DNA from: Metarhizium brunneum
Taxonomy: Eukaryota > Ascomycota > Sordariomycetes > Hypocreales > Clavicipitaceae
DNA length: 64,000 nt
NCBI RefSeq assembly: GCF_013426205.1
Contig: NC_089428.1
Span: forward strand, 2,480,001-2,544,000
Direction: 5' to 3'
Below the pieces are notes generated by a model. It saw nothing but the letters and a program-made list of their open reading frames with translations. It made no database searches and was not told the DNA's origin. The position numbers and the translations under genes were made by a program. Shown here piece by piece: positions 21,230 through 31,293 of this stretch; within the stretch, counting starts at the first letter, position 1, and each line of letters starts with the position of its first letter.

Positions 21230-21846
21230 TTAGCCCTGTTTCTCAAGATCTTCCTCGAGATTTACGCCAAGAATGTGTGGCACCAATCCCCTGGTAAAGT
21301 CTCGAAGACTTTGCTTCAGGTCCTCAACTACCTTGGTCATGCCTTCAATGACTGCCAGGCGACTAAGCATGTCGGAAATATGGTTACCCATCTGATCCAT
21401 GATTCTATTCCCAGCAGCTGCGGTCTGCTCCAAGTTGGCCATACGTTCGTTCATCCCAATCAACATCCTGAGTAGTGACTAGGTCAGCATGCGAGTTCGC
21501 CATCCTCAATGTCGTTAGAAAGGACCTACCATCTCAAATCGTCGTTGGTGGTAAGTGCGGCATGTAATGTAGATTGATCGTAGGATGGCAAGGCACTCCC
21601 ACTGAATGCCCCATCAACTTGAAGCAAACTACTATTAAATTCAGACCATTGTGCCTCTGGATTCAGTGCAGTTTGCCCAGAAACGGCTGGCTCGCAGAGC
21701 ATTGTTGCTGATGAGTTTATGGGGAGAGTAGACGAGTCGTGATCCAACTGTGGAACAGCAGAATTGGATGAGCTGCTACGCTGTGGATTTTTGGGCGTTG
21801 ATGGCCCTTGTGTGCTCGCTGACATATTGAAGGTGAAGTAAGACAT
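21230..21846 (-). CDS. coiled-coil protein Y, copy A
   Basis: Exons 21846-21530 and 21467-21230 join in phase 2 (GTAGGT donor, CTCAG acceptor) to 184 residues. The first half (MSYFTFNMSASTQGPS...) is Ser/Thr/Pro rich and disordered; the exon junction falls in NDDLRW|MLIGMN; the second half is a short coiled coil (MNERMANLEQ, LSRLAVIEGMTKVVEDLKQS). Copy B (27,086-27,705) has the same intron. The layout suggests an adaptor or dimerising protein; no known family. Confidence 0.65.
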
Positions 21847-22112
21847 GATGCTGTTGCATGAGAGGAGTTGGACAAACAGGAGTTGACTGACGTTTGCGCC
21901 ATCTCCGAGCAAGGCCGCAATTAAATAAACACACATTGCACAAATTTCCTTGTAAGCGCCCGTTAAAGTTAGGCAATCCTAGAGATCACACCAGGATACA
22001 ATTAAATATAAACGGACTTAAAATAGGTACATCTCTTGGGTACAAAATGGCCCGATTGACTGCTCTTGCTTCCGAGCCAACAGCATCACTAGAAATAATT
22101 AACGGCAAAGAA

Positions 22113-23063
22113 ATGTATCACAACGACGTCTTTCCGATTCTGGCGTGCTTGCTATGGCCGGCCACTGCAATCCATAGCATGTGCCTAACCTCTCCAATCA
22201 TCTCCCTTGAGGCTGGGCAGTCAGTCTTGTCTGCCGTGTAAGTTTCTTAGCGGGACCGGGCGTCGCCGACACTCGCTAACCATTCTGCATAGTATCAACG
22301 CTCCCCAGTCCACGAGATGTTACGTCACCATGAATTTCGGCGATTCCTCTTTCCTCCCTCTGCGCTTCAACTTTTCCACCACACAATGTGACGGTCAAAT
22401 GATTGCTACTTTTACCACCCCTGCAGAGGTTCCCAATGGTGAAGCAGATATCCTTTGGTAAATACAATGGCACGGACGTTTATGGAGACTAGGTTGACTA
22501 ACTGTAGTAGGCAATGCACTGGATTCTCTCCGCATTGCTATCAGGCTAACATAACCAACGGCACATCTGACCCTTCCATGCAGCTTGATAGGGAAGCACG
22601 AGTTGGATGTATTACCGAGTTACTCAAAACGAGCAATGTCGTGATTACCAAAGTAATGCCAACTCGTACAGCAACCGACACTGTAGTGTCCGTCTTCACC
22701 TCCACGACAACACGTTTTACCAAGTCGCAGACACCAATCACAACATCAATTCCGGCCCAGTCACAGTTCACCTCCGGGGTATCAACGCCACCCTTTACGA
22801 TGTCGGACAAGGATCCGACGCGGACAGACACAGCAGCCGCCCGGGCTCCGAGTGTTGACTCCGTTCAAGCGGAGATGCCTCCTTCTAGCGTGTCCGGAAA
22901 AAACGTCATAACTACACCCCCCTCGGCTTTAACGACTGACAAAGTGTTGGACAGTGCCGCGACCAGAGTCACCACTCCCGTTACCAGTTCTGTAGTAGTC
23001 ACATTGTTGACCACCACACTATTACGAACTGTAACGGTTAGTTGCGCAACAGGGAAGGGATAA
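22113..23063 (+). CDS. secreted Ser/Thr-rich protein, copy A
   Basis: Exons 22113-22237, 22293-22457 and 22511-23063 join in phase to 280 residues. A signal peptide is clear (MYHNDVFPILACLLWPATAIHS). A Cys-containing N-terminal domain follows (SPIISLEAGQSV, STRCYVTMNFGDSSF, PNGEADILWQCTG, CYQANITNGTSDPS), then a long Thr/Ser-rich, probably O-glycosylated region. It ends without an obvious GPI signal. Exon lengths 125 and 165 are identical in copy B. Likely a cell-wall or secreted surface protein; the domain recurs in other fungi without assigned function. Confidence 0.7.
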
Positions 23064-23203
23064 TTGGAGTGATTGGACTGGAACTTGTGTATATAATATT
23101 TCTCTGCGACCTGTTGCTAAGCTAGTCTAGTTGTTCAGATACACTCACAGTAATTGACTTCATCCACATTACACTTTGATACTTCCGTTGCAAGCTCTTG
23201 ATC

Positions 23204-23833
23204 ATGTCCTACCCGCGTCTCCCTCCACTTCGGCCGACAGAAACAAAGCAGGATGTTCCAAGGGGATCAAGCGATCCTCGACGAGGCCCTTCGACTTCCC
23301 TCAAGCTCGGCCTTGAGCAAGCGAATGGACGCTCGATAAATACATGTCGAGCCATCCATGCACTATGGAACCAGGATATGAAAGAAGCTGCTGTACGAAT
23401 GTATCGTGTTGAGTCGAGCCTACGCGCGTCTCAGGAAGAAGTGACAAGGCGCAACGCCCAACAGGAAGAGGACATGCTTAACCTTCGGACCAAAGTGTAT
23501 GTGCTGGAGGAAAAAGTTCACATGTTACGGGACGAATGCCAGACTCAGCGACATGAGCATCGTAATCTCAGCCAGGAGCTAGGTGCGGAGTTGCATTGCA
23601 CTCGGGAGCTTATGCATCAAATGACAGGAGACATCCAGTCGCTGAAAGAAAATCAGGTGCGCATTCATGTGTCTTCTTTCTCATATTACATTGACTAATT
23701 ACACATAAAGAGTCCAGCAGGAATCGAAGTTCCGAATGGCTCAGAGGGGTCCGACTCTGCCTCCAGCCCAGTGACCCCGGAAGCGATGGACGCTTGGAGC
23801 CCCAAGGCGTCGGATGGTTTCTCCGGGAAGTGA
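23204..23833 (+). CDS. coiled-coil protein Z, copy A
   Basis: Exons 23204-23656 and 23711-23833 join in phase 0 (GTGCGC donor, TAAAG acceptor, CTAAT branch) to 191 residues. The N-terminus is basic and Pro-rich (MSYPRLPPLRP); residues 50-150 form a long coiled coil (MYRVESSLRASQEEVTRR, LRTKVYVLEEKVHMLRDE, CTRELMHQMTGDIQSLKE). The second exon is acidic and Ser-rich (EGSDSASSPVTPEAMDAW) and lies entirely opposite the last exon of the MADS-like gene. Confidence 0.65.
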
Positions 23834-24233
23834 CCGCCTTGAGGTTCGCCCATGGTAGATCCCTTCTTCGTGAAGTCTTCTGGCCCCAGGACAACTGGTA
23901 GAGGAAATATACTAGCCTAGGGCAAGTCAGATGCAAATCATACGCGTGTTGTTTCATATATCATACCAGCTCCCGTTGTGAAGGCGGAGTAAAGTCACTG
24001 GAGTATTGCCAGATTTTGTTGCTCCTCTTGCTGCGCACGCACAAATAAACGTCTACTTCGCAATCGATGTGTAGATCGTGTGCCTTTTTCAGGAAATTCC
24101 GTCTCCGCTTGGAGAAACGGCTGGATCTGTTCTTTTGTACGCGCTGCATGTCACCGATGTTCACAGGTCGGCAATCCTTTGAGTTATTGCACGCTATGTG
24201 GTCGCTGTATATCTGCGCAAGTTCCTTACCCAC
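23695..24233 (-). CDS. MADS-box-like protein, copy A
   Basis: Exons (24233)-23967 and 23916-23695 join in phase 0 (GTATGA donor, CCTAG acceptor). The domain reads RSSRFSKRRRNFLKKAHDLH then EVDVYLCV and KIWQYSSDF, which follows the MADS pattern (KRR.GLLKKA.EL...EV.L.....K...YSSD). Family members bind CArG-type DNA as dimers. The start codon aligned with copy B is GTG here (24231-24233); the next ATG is at 24149, just before the domain. Second exon: LPVVLGPEDFTKKGS.., antisense to the coiled-coil Z exon 2. Confidence 0.65.
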
Positions 24234-24602
24234 AAATGGTGAGAATCTTGCGAAACAGCTAAAGAAGGTGAGCAGAATATCACTTTATTTGATGTAGAAA
24301 ACCTACTGGTTGCAAGTCATGTTGGTTCACTCGGTGCCCTATTGCATGCTCAGGCTTCATCCTAACCGTCATAGTCTCTTTATCTGCTGCCGGTTTTAAC
24401 TTTAGTACTCTATTATTACCAGTGCATGTTCTATAGAGGCTTTGGCGCTGCTTAAAAATAGGTCTACCAGCATGGCATCTTGCCGCGCGGTTAGCCTGCG
24501 AGGGAGTTCATGGTAACCCGACTCCCACACATCTATCACGCTATAGCTCGCGAATTTGGTCGAAGTTTAGTGATAGGATTTCTGGTATTATTCTTATTTG
24601 AA

Positions 24603-24784
24603 GTTGTAAACTAATGCGATTATCGTGCAAGAGAATCCGCATACTGCAGCGCAAAAATCACCAATCCACTGATCACGCCCTGATCGGACATGGCGGTGGA
24701 GCCCATCTTCGTGACTGCTCTCGTCGCATTTGTTGTGAGACGACCGCTACGGTAGTAGGTGCTATCGCTAGCATGGTACCAAAG
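24603..24784 (-). pseudogene. 3' relic of the four-span membrane gene
   Basis: This segment matches the 3' coding end of the intact gene at 30,441-31,081 (bases from about 30,456 to 30,635 there) and then stops abruptly. It is the right edge of copy A, joined directly to the left edge of copy B. Confidence 0.75.
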
Positions 24785-24804
24785 AGGTCCAGCCTGCAAG
24801 CCAA
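24785..24804. other. junction of the tandem duplication
   Basis: Similarity to the membrane gene ends by about 24,784 and similarity to the 3' end of the 18,137-19,009 gene begins by about 24,805. The short stretch between matches neither parent clearly and marks the breakpoint. Confidence 0.75.
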
Positions 24805-25475
24805 TGGATCTTCTCAGAATAGAGCGAGATTGCCGAATACCGAGGTGCATTTGCTTTTACAAACTCCGTGGCAGATCCCCGGTGGAGATCAGCCTTAACG
24901 AGGATATGATGGTCTTCTCTTGAGGACCAGGCCACCAATTTGGTGGTTGTGGGGGTCTGTTCGCCTTGTCTGACAAGGCAGAACACTCAGGTCGGGCGTA
25001 ATGGGGGGAATAAAACCCACATTGAGAGTGGTGAATGGTTGACGCCCGCCTTGTCACATTGTGCAGCGTCAATTTTTTACTGCTTGTCATTGGAGCCCAC
25101 AGCGTGCGGACCGTACCGTCGGTAACCAACTAAAAGTGACAATCACCCGGCTCATCTGCATGTTGGCAAAATGCTTCTTCATTGAGAATCGGTTGTATCA
25201 CATGTGCATATCTCTTCAAAAGCCAGTTTTTACTGTTCAACTGCTAGATATACCCAGCTCTCTAGCCATGGCGGCGGGACTTTTGTAGACTCGGCAGTTT
25301 TCCTTCCCTGCGTCTCCTCTCCAAAGTAGAAATACTGGCTTACAAAAGCCCCGCGCGCCCTCCCACCACCCCTGCTTTTCACCGTTTCTGGCCACAGCCA
25401 CCTGAGCTAATAGCGCCTCTTGCGGCTCTCCTTCCGCCTTCCGTTTCTGACCTTTTCCCGTCAAGGCAGTCCATG

Positions 25476-25961
25476 TCACATAGAAGTATCGGTGATTGCC
25501 TGTTTTGGGCTGACTGGCGGGGGCAGTATCAGCGGGGATGGGATTGGCAATTCTTGCCGCGACGGCACTTGCGTGAGCGGGCTGGCTACCGGGAAAGGGC
25601 AGTGCTCAAGTCGCGGATTAGGGTCAAGATACAGGATAATTCCGTGGCATTCTTCCCTGTCGAGGTACAAGTCCGTCTGAACCGACAAGAACGGGGCTGG
25701 GCATGTTGACAGCGGCGCGTGGGGGAAGAAAGTCAAAGAGACCCTAGGGCTGACGCGGCTGTCAACAATCTGTGGCTCCACTTCGTCCATTCGACCTTGT
25801 GATGGTGTTGGGAACCACAGACTGATTCCGCCATCTTCATCAGTCACTGATTCCAGTGTTGCAATGACGTGGTGCTGTTGATCTTTGCACTCTAGGACCA
25901 CGTAAACTCCGGGTTGTCCGCGGTTGGTGGTGTCGATGACTTTGCAAGTGATTGGTGCCAT
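25476..25961 (-). CDS. transthyretin-like domain protein, copy B
   Basis: The start MAPITCKVIDTTNRGQPG at 25961 corresponds to copy A; the frame is open upstream to 26030 with two further ATGs. The product of 161 residues keeps the transthyretin-like core (VYVVLECKD, VTDEDGGISLWFP, RVSLTFFP, GIILYLDP) but ends early: small insertions and deletions near the Pro-rich tail put the conserved basic QKRKAE motif into a different frame (seen at about 25,430-25,450). Copy B therefore lacks the nuclear-type tail of copy A. Confidence 0.65.
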   Translation of the reverse strand: MAPITCKVIDTTNRGQPGVYVVLECKDQQHHVIATLESVTDEDGGISLWFPTPSQGRMDEVEPQIVDSRVSPRVSLTFFPHAPLSTCPAPFLSVQTDLYLDREECHGIILYLDPNPRLEHCPFPVASPLTQVPSRQELPIPSPLILPPPVSPKQAITDTSM

Positions 25962-26449
25962 TCTGTCTTGTCGTGTCTGCTCGCTGTCATTGTTCATGAT
26001 TCCATGCAACGCGTATTTATTGTGGCTCATGTACTACGGTAACTGTTACACCTGCAGGGCTGTCTTATTTTTAGTTTCGCGACTTGTTCTCATCCAAGTG
26101 CTGTGACGAAAGTTAGAACCTGGCCGGTGCTGCCCCTGCCACCCTTCGGTCGTCGGCGACTTCCCTCTGCTGGCCTTCAAAGTCTGGAGCGTCTCCGCTT
26201 CTCCACTTCATTGCGGCTTGCCGCCGTATTGTTATGCCTCTTTCCCACCATTGTTGCCTATTTTGCCGGACTGTGCCATAGGCAGTACTCAGCTTGGGGG
26301 TGAGGTGTGCAGGTAATGCCTCAATTGGGCATGCAAACTAGAAAAATTCTCTGCGTGACATTCGGCACCTGGCGCTTGTGCGTGTCGAGGATCGATAGGA
26401 GAAACGACGTCGTATTATTTTTAAGCAGAAGTAACCATTCTGAGACTAT

Positions 26450-26875
26450 CTACAACTGGGGAGGGAACAGCCTCCCTGCGGCTTCCATCTCACACTGCGC
26501 AATCTCCTCGCTCATGGTTGCCTGTTTAGTAACCTCCACCACTGTCTCTCGATAGCTTTGGAACGCGGAGCAAATTGCCTTGATGACCTCCGCTAGCCCA
26601 CTATCCTGCTTTTTAATGTATTGCTTGTAGGCGGTAATTTGTTTTCGCAGCATAATATTCTCCTCGTCACTCGCACGTAGAGACTGACAAAGCGTCTTGT
26701 TTTGTTCCTGAAGCTGACCCAGTTGTCGTCTCATTTCATCAGCAGTGGCTTGGTACTTGGGAGACTGTCTTGGTAAGACTAGAGGCCGAGCGACAGGGGG
26801 GCGATCTTTGCCTTTACCGCTTAGGTCGGCTTGCTCAGGCAGGGGCGGGAGTTCTTTCGCCTTGTAATTAGCCAT
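26450..26875 (-). CDS. coiled-coil protein X, copy B (intact)
   Basis: A 141-residue protein starting MANYKAKELPPLPEQ. After a basic Pro-rich part it forms a coiled coil (EMRRQLGQLQEQNKTLCQSL, IMLRKQITAYKQYIKKQDSG) and a helical end (SYRETVVEVTKQATMSEEIA). Used as reference for the frameshift in copy A. No family recognised. Confidence 0.65.
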   Translation of the reverse strand: MANYKAKELPPLPEQADLSGKGKDRPPVARPLVLPRQSPKYQATADEMRRQLGQLQEQNKTLCQSLRASDEENIMLRKQITAYKQYIKKQDSGLAEVIKAICSAFQSYRETVVEVTKQATMSEEIAQCEMEAAGRLFPPQL

Positions 26876-27085
26876 GGGGTCAGGAATATTTCGTTTGCAC
26901 TCGGAGGTTGTAGCACGCATTGAGACAAAGTGGACTGAAGTACCAAGGTTTTATGTCCTAAGCAAAATTTGTCAAAAGCTAGTTGAGGTAACTACGTGGA
27001 TTATCTTTAAACGTTCATGCAGCCTTCTGTCACACTGTCCGCCGTCCACTACCGCCCGGGGAGGCCTAATCGACAATGCATGGCA

Positions 27086-27705
27086 TTATGTGTATGCGCA
27101 TTGACCGTGCCTCTCAAGATCTTCCTCCAGATTTACGCGAAGAATGTGCGGCATCAGTCCCCTTGTAAAGTCTCTGAGGTTCTGCTTAAGGTCCTCTACG
27201 ACCTTAAGCATGCCTTCAATCACTGCAAGGCGACTAAGCATGTCGCAAACGTTCTTGGCCAACTGATCCACTGTTTGGTTTCCAGTAGCTGCAGCCTGCT
27301 CTAATGTGGCAATGCGGTCGTTCATTCCCATCAACATCCTGAGTAGTAGGTCAGAATGCAAGTCCAGCGTTCTCAATCTCAAGGTATGACTTACCATCTC
27401 AAATCGTCGTTGGTTGTAAGTCCGAACGAGGATTGGTCGTAGGATGGCAAGGCACCGCCGTTGATAGGCCCATCAACAAGCAAGCTGCCATCAAACCCAA
27501 TCCAAGGTGCCCCCGGATTGAGTGTAGGTTGCCCACAAAGGGCGGGCTCACAGAGTGTGGTCGCCGGCGAGTTTGTCGGGAGAGTAGACGACTCATGATC
27601 CAACTGTGGCACTACAAGTTCGGATGAACTACTAGTACACTGCTCTTTTTTGGCATTTGGTGGCCCTTGTGTGCTCGCGGACAAGTTGAAGGTGAAGTAC
27701 GACAT
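27086..27705 (-). CDS. coiled-coil protein Y, copy B
   Basis: Exons 27705-27395 and 27338-27086 join in phase 2 (GTAAGT donor, CTCAG acceptor) to 187 residues. Ser/Thr-rich first half (MSYFTFNLSASTQGPP), coiled coil second half (MNDRIATLEQAAATGN, LSRLAVIEGMLKVVEDLKQN). The junction NDDLRW|MLMGMN is identical in position to copy A. Confidence 0.65.
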
Positions 27706-27976
27706 TATGTTCGATAAGAAGAGGTTGGACAAGCAAGAATTGGTTGAAGTCTGTGATTCCGCCGAGCATGGACGCAATTAAATATAAGTACCTCGCTCAA
27801 ATGTTACTGATAAGCGCCCATTAAATTTAACACCAGAAATCGCACCAGGGCGCAATTGAATATAAACGCGCTTAAAGTAGGTAACCACGAATCATGGGTA
27901 CAAAATGGTCTCGATCTACAATATCCTGCTAGCCAACGGCATCACTAGGAAAGTGACCAAGACTTTAAGAAACAAA

Positions 27977-28937
27977 ATGCATCTCAACAAGCTCTTCTCA
28001 ATTCTGACATGCCTGCTGTGGCCAGCTGCTGCTATCCACAGCTTGTGCCTCACCTCCCCGGTCGTCTCCCTTGAGGCTGGACAATCGGTCTTGTCGGCTC
28101 AGTCAGTTGCATCCCGAGGACCATGACGCGGACACTTGCTAACCCGCCTACACAGCATTAACGCTCCTCAGTCCACAAGATGTCAAGCCACCATGAGTTT
28201 TGGCGATTCCTCTTTCCTCCCTCTGCGCTTCAACTTCTCCACCACACCATGTGAAGGCCAACTGATCGCAAAATTTACCACCCCTGCGGAGGTCCCCAAT
28301 GGGGAAGCAGATATCTTTTGGTGAGCACAATAACCATTCCATTGCAAACAGGTCTACTAACTGTGGTAGGCAATGCGCCGGACTGGCTCCATACTGCTAT
28401 CAGGCGAATATAACGAATGGCACATCTGATCCTACCATGCAGCTTGATAGGGAGGCACAAGTTGGATGCATTAACGAGGTACTCAGAACAACCAGTGTCC
28501 TTGTTGTCAAAACCATGTCCACTCGTACAACAACCGAAACTGCAGTGTCAGTCTTTACCTGGACAACGACTAGTTTCCCTAGATCACAGGAGACATCACC
28601 CACAGTCACACTCCCGTCCCAGTCATGGGTCACTTCTGGGGTGGCAACACCATCATCTACAGTGATGAACAAGGATCCAACGGGGACGGACACAACAGCC
28701 GCCCGGGCTCCGACTGCTGACTCCGTTCGAGTGGAGATCCCCCGGTCCGATATGATCGGAAGAACCGTTAGAACTACGTCCCCATTGCCTGTGACAACAG
28801 ACACAGTCTTTGACAGTGGCGCTTCCAAGGTCACCACCCCTCTTGTCAGCTCTGCGGTGACTACATTTTTGACGACGACACTATTGCGGACCGTAACGGT
28901 TAGTTGCACAGCAGGGAGCGCAACAGGGAAGGCATAA
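27977..28937 (+). CDS. secreted Ser/Thr-rich protein, copy B
   Basis: Exons 27977-28101, 28156-28320 and 28370-28937 join to 285 residues. Signal peptide MHLNKLFSILTCLLWPAAAIHS; Cys-containing domain as in copy A; long Thr/Ser-rich tail. The first intron has the rare donor GTCAGT where copy A has GTAAGT; if it fails to splice the protein stops after about 50 residues. Confidence 0.65.
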
Positions 28938-29081
28938 ATGGATCTTAGCTTGTGCATATTAGACTCTGGTCGGACGTGTTGTTGAGCTAGTTTAGGTACT
29001 GAAATACATACTTCATCGGTTTCCTCTCCGCCTGATTTGCTTTTACGCATACTTGCAAATTTCTTCTGAAAGCATTTGATA

Positions 29082-29687
29082 ATGCCTGACAGCCGTCTCC
29101 TTCCACTGCGACCTGCCCAAACAAAGCAGGATGTGATTATAGGCTCAAGTGATCCTCGGCAAAGCCCGTCGTCTTCTCTCAAGCTGGTCCTAGAGCAAGC
29201 AAGCGCAGGATCGTCCAATACGTGCCGGGCCATTCATGCTCTATGGAACCAGGATGTGAAAGAAGTTACCTCGAGAATGTATCTGGTTGAGGCAAGCCTA
29301 AGTGCGTCTCAGGATGAAATGGCAAGGTGCGATGAGCAGCACGAAGAGGACATGCACAAACTTCGGACCAAGGTGTATGTTCTGGAGGAGAAGGTTCATG
29401 TCCTACAAGAAGACATGCTGAATTCCCGACAAGAGCACTATGATTTCAGCCAGGAATTACGTGCCGAGTTACATCGGACTCGAGAGCTTTTGCATCAAAT
29501 AACAGGAGATATCCAAGTACTGAAAGACAATGAGGTTCGCATTTATGTATCTTCTTTCTCATGGAACATTAGCTAATTACACGTAAAGAGTCCAGGCTTA
29601 GTCGAAGTTGCGAATAGCTCAGAGGGATCCGACTCTGCCTCCAGCCCAGCAACACCGGAAGCGATAGATGCCTGGGGCACCAAATAG
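29082..29687 (+). CDS. coiled-coil protein Z, copy B
   Basis: Exons 29082-29534 and 29589-29687 join in phase 0 to 183 residues (MPDSRLLPLRPAQTKQD). Coiled coil as in copy A (LRTKVYVLEEKVHVLQED). The second exon (EGSDSASSPATPEAIDAW) is shorter than in copy A because of an earlier TAG, and is again wholly antisense to the MADS-like gene. Confidence 0.65.
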
Positions 29688-30084
29688 CCAGATAGCTTCT
29701 CCATGCAATATTCCTTCTTGGTGAAGTCATCTGGACCGAGTACAACCGGCAGAGGGTACATATTAGCCTAGAGCAGGTTAGAAATATGTCACACACATAT
29801 TGCCTCGTACGCCATACCATCTCATCGTGTGAAGGTGGAGTGAAGTCGCTGGAGTATTGCCAGATTTTGTTATCCTTTCTGCTGCATACGCACAGGTAAA
29901 CATCTACTTCGCAGTCCTTCTGTTGATCGTGTGCCTTCTTCAGAAAATTCCGTCTCCGCTTAGAGAAACGGCTGGATCGGTTCTTTCGTACCCGTTGCAG
30001 GTCACTGATTCTGACCGGTCGGCAATCCTTTGATGGATTGCACATTATATGATCGCTATATATCCGTGCAAGTTCATTCCCCAT
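29573..30084 (-). CDS. MADS-box-like protein, copy B
   Basis: Exons 30084-29818 and 29767-29573 join in phase 0 (GTATGG donor, TCTAG acceptor) to 153 residues starting MGNELARIYSDHIMC. MADS-like core RSSRFSKRRRNFLKKAHDQQ, EVDVYLCV and KIWQYSSDF at residues 30-80. The second exon (YPLPVVLGPDDFTKKEY ... SGVAGLEAESDPSE) encloses the antisense exon of coiled-coil Z. A likely nuclear DNA-binding protein; target genes unknown. Confidence 0.65.
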
Positions 30085-30440
30085 AAACGGTGAGAATCTT
30101 GCGAAACATCTAAAAGACGTGAGCTGGATAATCACTTTACCTGGTGTGGAAAACCTACTGATTGCAAGTCATGTTGGTTCACTCGTGCCTTGTTGCAGGC
30201 TGAGGCCTGATCCCTAACTACTCGTAACCTCTATACCAGTTGCCAATTTTAACTTTGGTACACCTGCTACTGCCAGGGTATATGCGATAGAGGTTCGGGG
30301 CTTCTTAAAAATAGGTCACCTAGCATTACAGTTTGCCGCGCGCTTGGCATGTGAGGAAGTTTTGGTGTCCCGACCACCACACATCTGGCACGCTATAGCT
30401 CGCGGATTATGGTCTAAGTTTAGTGAGAGAACTCCTGGTA

Positions 30441-31081
30441 TTATTCCTGTCTGAAGTTGTAAACTAATACGATTACCATGGAAAAGAATCCGCATATTGC
30501 AGCACCAAAAATCACCCAGCCATAGATCACGCCTTGGCCTATCACGGCGGTGAACCCCATACTCGTGATTGCTCTCGTCGCATTTGTTAGTGAGACGACC
30601 GCCACGGTAACAGGTGCTATCACTAGCATGATACAAAACAAGACGCCAACTCTAACCCAAATTGTAGGTTTTCTTGCAAGGAGCAGTGCACAACATATTA
30701 CCGCTGCTGACACCGCGAGCAACATCTCAATTTCGGACAAGCACTCCAAGTGAATTGTAGATATCTGTTGGATAATGCGATTCGTCGAGTTCGTTGGTAT
30801 TGCTAGAACTGCTTCGTCGTAGCGAACACACCGGATTGCATGGGTCAAGCTAACACAGGAGCCCCGAATTCCAATGGTCAAGTTTGCTGAGACATGAGCA
30901 TCTTGTTTGGGTATCTACGGAGCATATCAGTCTTAGCTGACATTGTTCGTAACACGATACACACCTGAAAAACTATGAGGCCGCGGTCAGAAAATGCAGA
31001 ACTGTGTCGAATGATGGCGGTAATTACTGTATTTGTGATAAAGGCTGCCAATGAGGCGCACACAAATGCATTCCTCTTCAT
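30441..31081 (-). CDS. four-span membrane protein of claudin/SUR7/FIG1-like layout
   Basis: Exons 31081-30965 and 30914-30441 join in phase 0 (GTGTGT donor, CGTAG acceptor) to 196 residues. An N-terminal hydrophobic helix is followed by an extracellular-type loop with NLTIGIRGSCVSL, then three hydrophobic helices (MLLAVSAAVICCALLL, VGVLFCIMLVIAPVTVAVV, VIYGWVIFGAAICGFFSMVI). The G-x-C loop plus four spans recalls fungal SUR7/PalI and FIG1 claudin-like proteins, which act at cell contacts and the plasma membrane. This is a topology-level comparison only. Confidence 0.55.
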
Positions 31082-31293
31082 GGTGAGAGAAGAGTTGGCT
31101 TAACGCGTTAGCTGGTGTGTCTCGTGGGGCTTGCGTTTTATTATCTGGTGAATTAAGCCTGCGGCAATCGAGTAACTAGCTAACTACATTTAAATTAATT
31201 CAGCCCGGAGGGCGTTTATACAATAAAAACAGCACTTGAGCCCTAAGTCGATTCTAGCTAGGGAGATGATAGATCAATGTACCCGCTCTACTC

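Larger units (their letters stand above)
18990..24784. repeat. tandem duplication, copy A (about 5.8 kb)
   Basis: Copy A runs from the last codons of the preceding orphan gene to a broken 3' part of the four-span membrane gene. Gene order, strands, intron positions and intergenic words match copy B at an offset of about 5.81-5.88 kb. Sampled exons agree at roughly 85-90 percent of bases. Confidence 0.9.
24804..30635. repeat. tandem duplication, copy B (about 5.8 kb)
   Basis: Begins with the terminal codons of the orphan gene and continues into the intact four-span membrane gene, which extends beyond the duplicated part. Genes and introns correspond one to one with copy A. Confidence 0.9.

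Noticed and set aside
22541..22831. Minus-strand frames opposite the secreted protein genes (also 28,400-29,233)
   Set aside because: They are shadows of the Thr/Ser-rich plus-strand reading, which has a signal peptide, matched exons and copy-to-copy protein conservation.
30084..30180. Extra upstream exon for the MADS-like gene (CAG|GTAAAG donor in copy B)
   Set aside because: The implied intron would be only about 31 bases and there is no in-frame ATG upstream of it.
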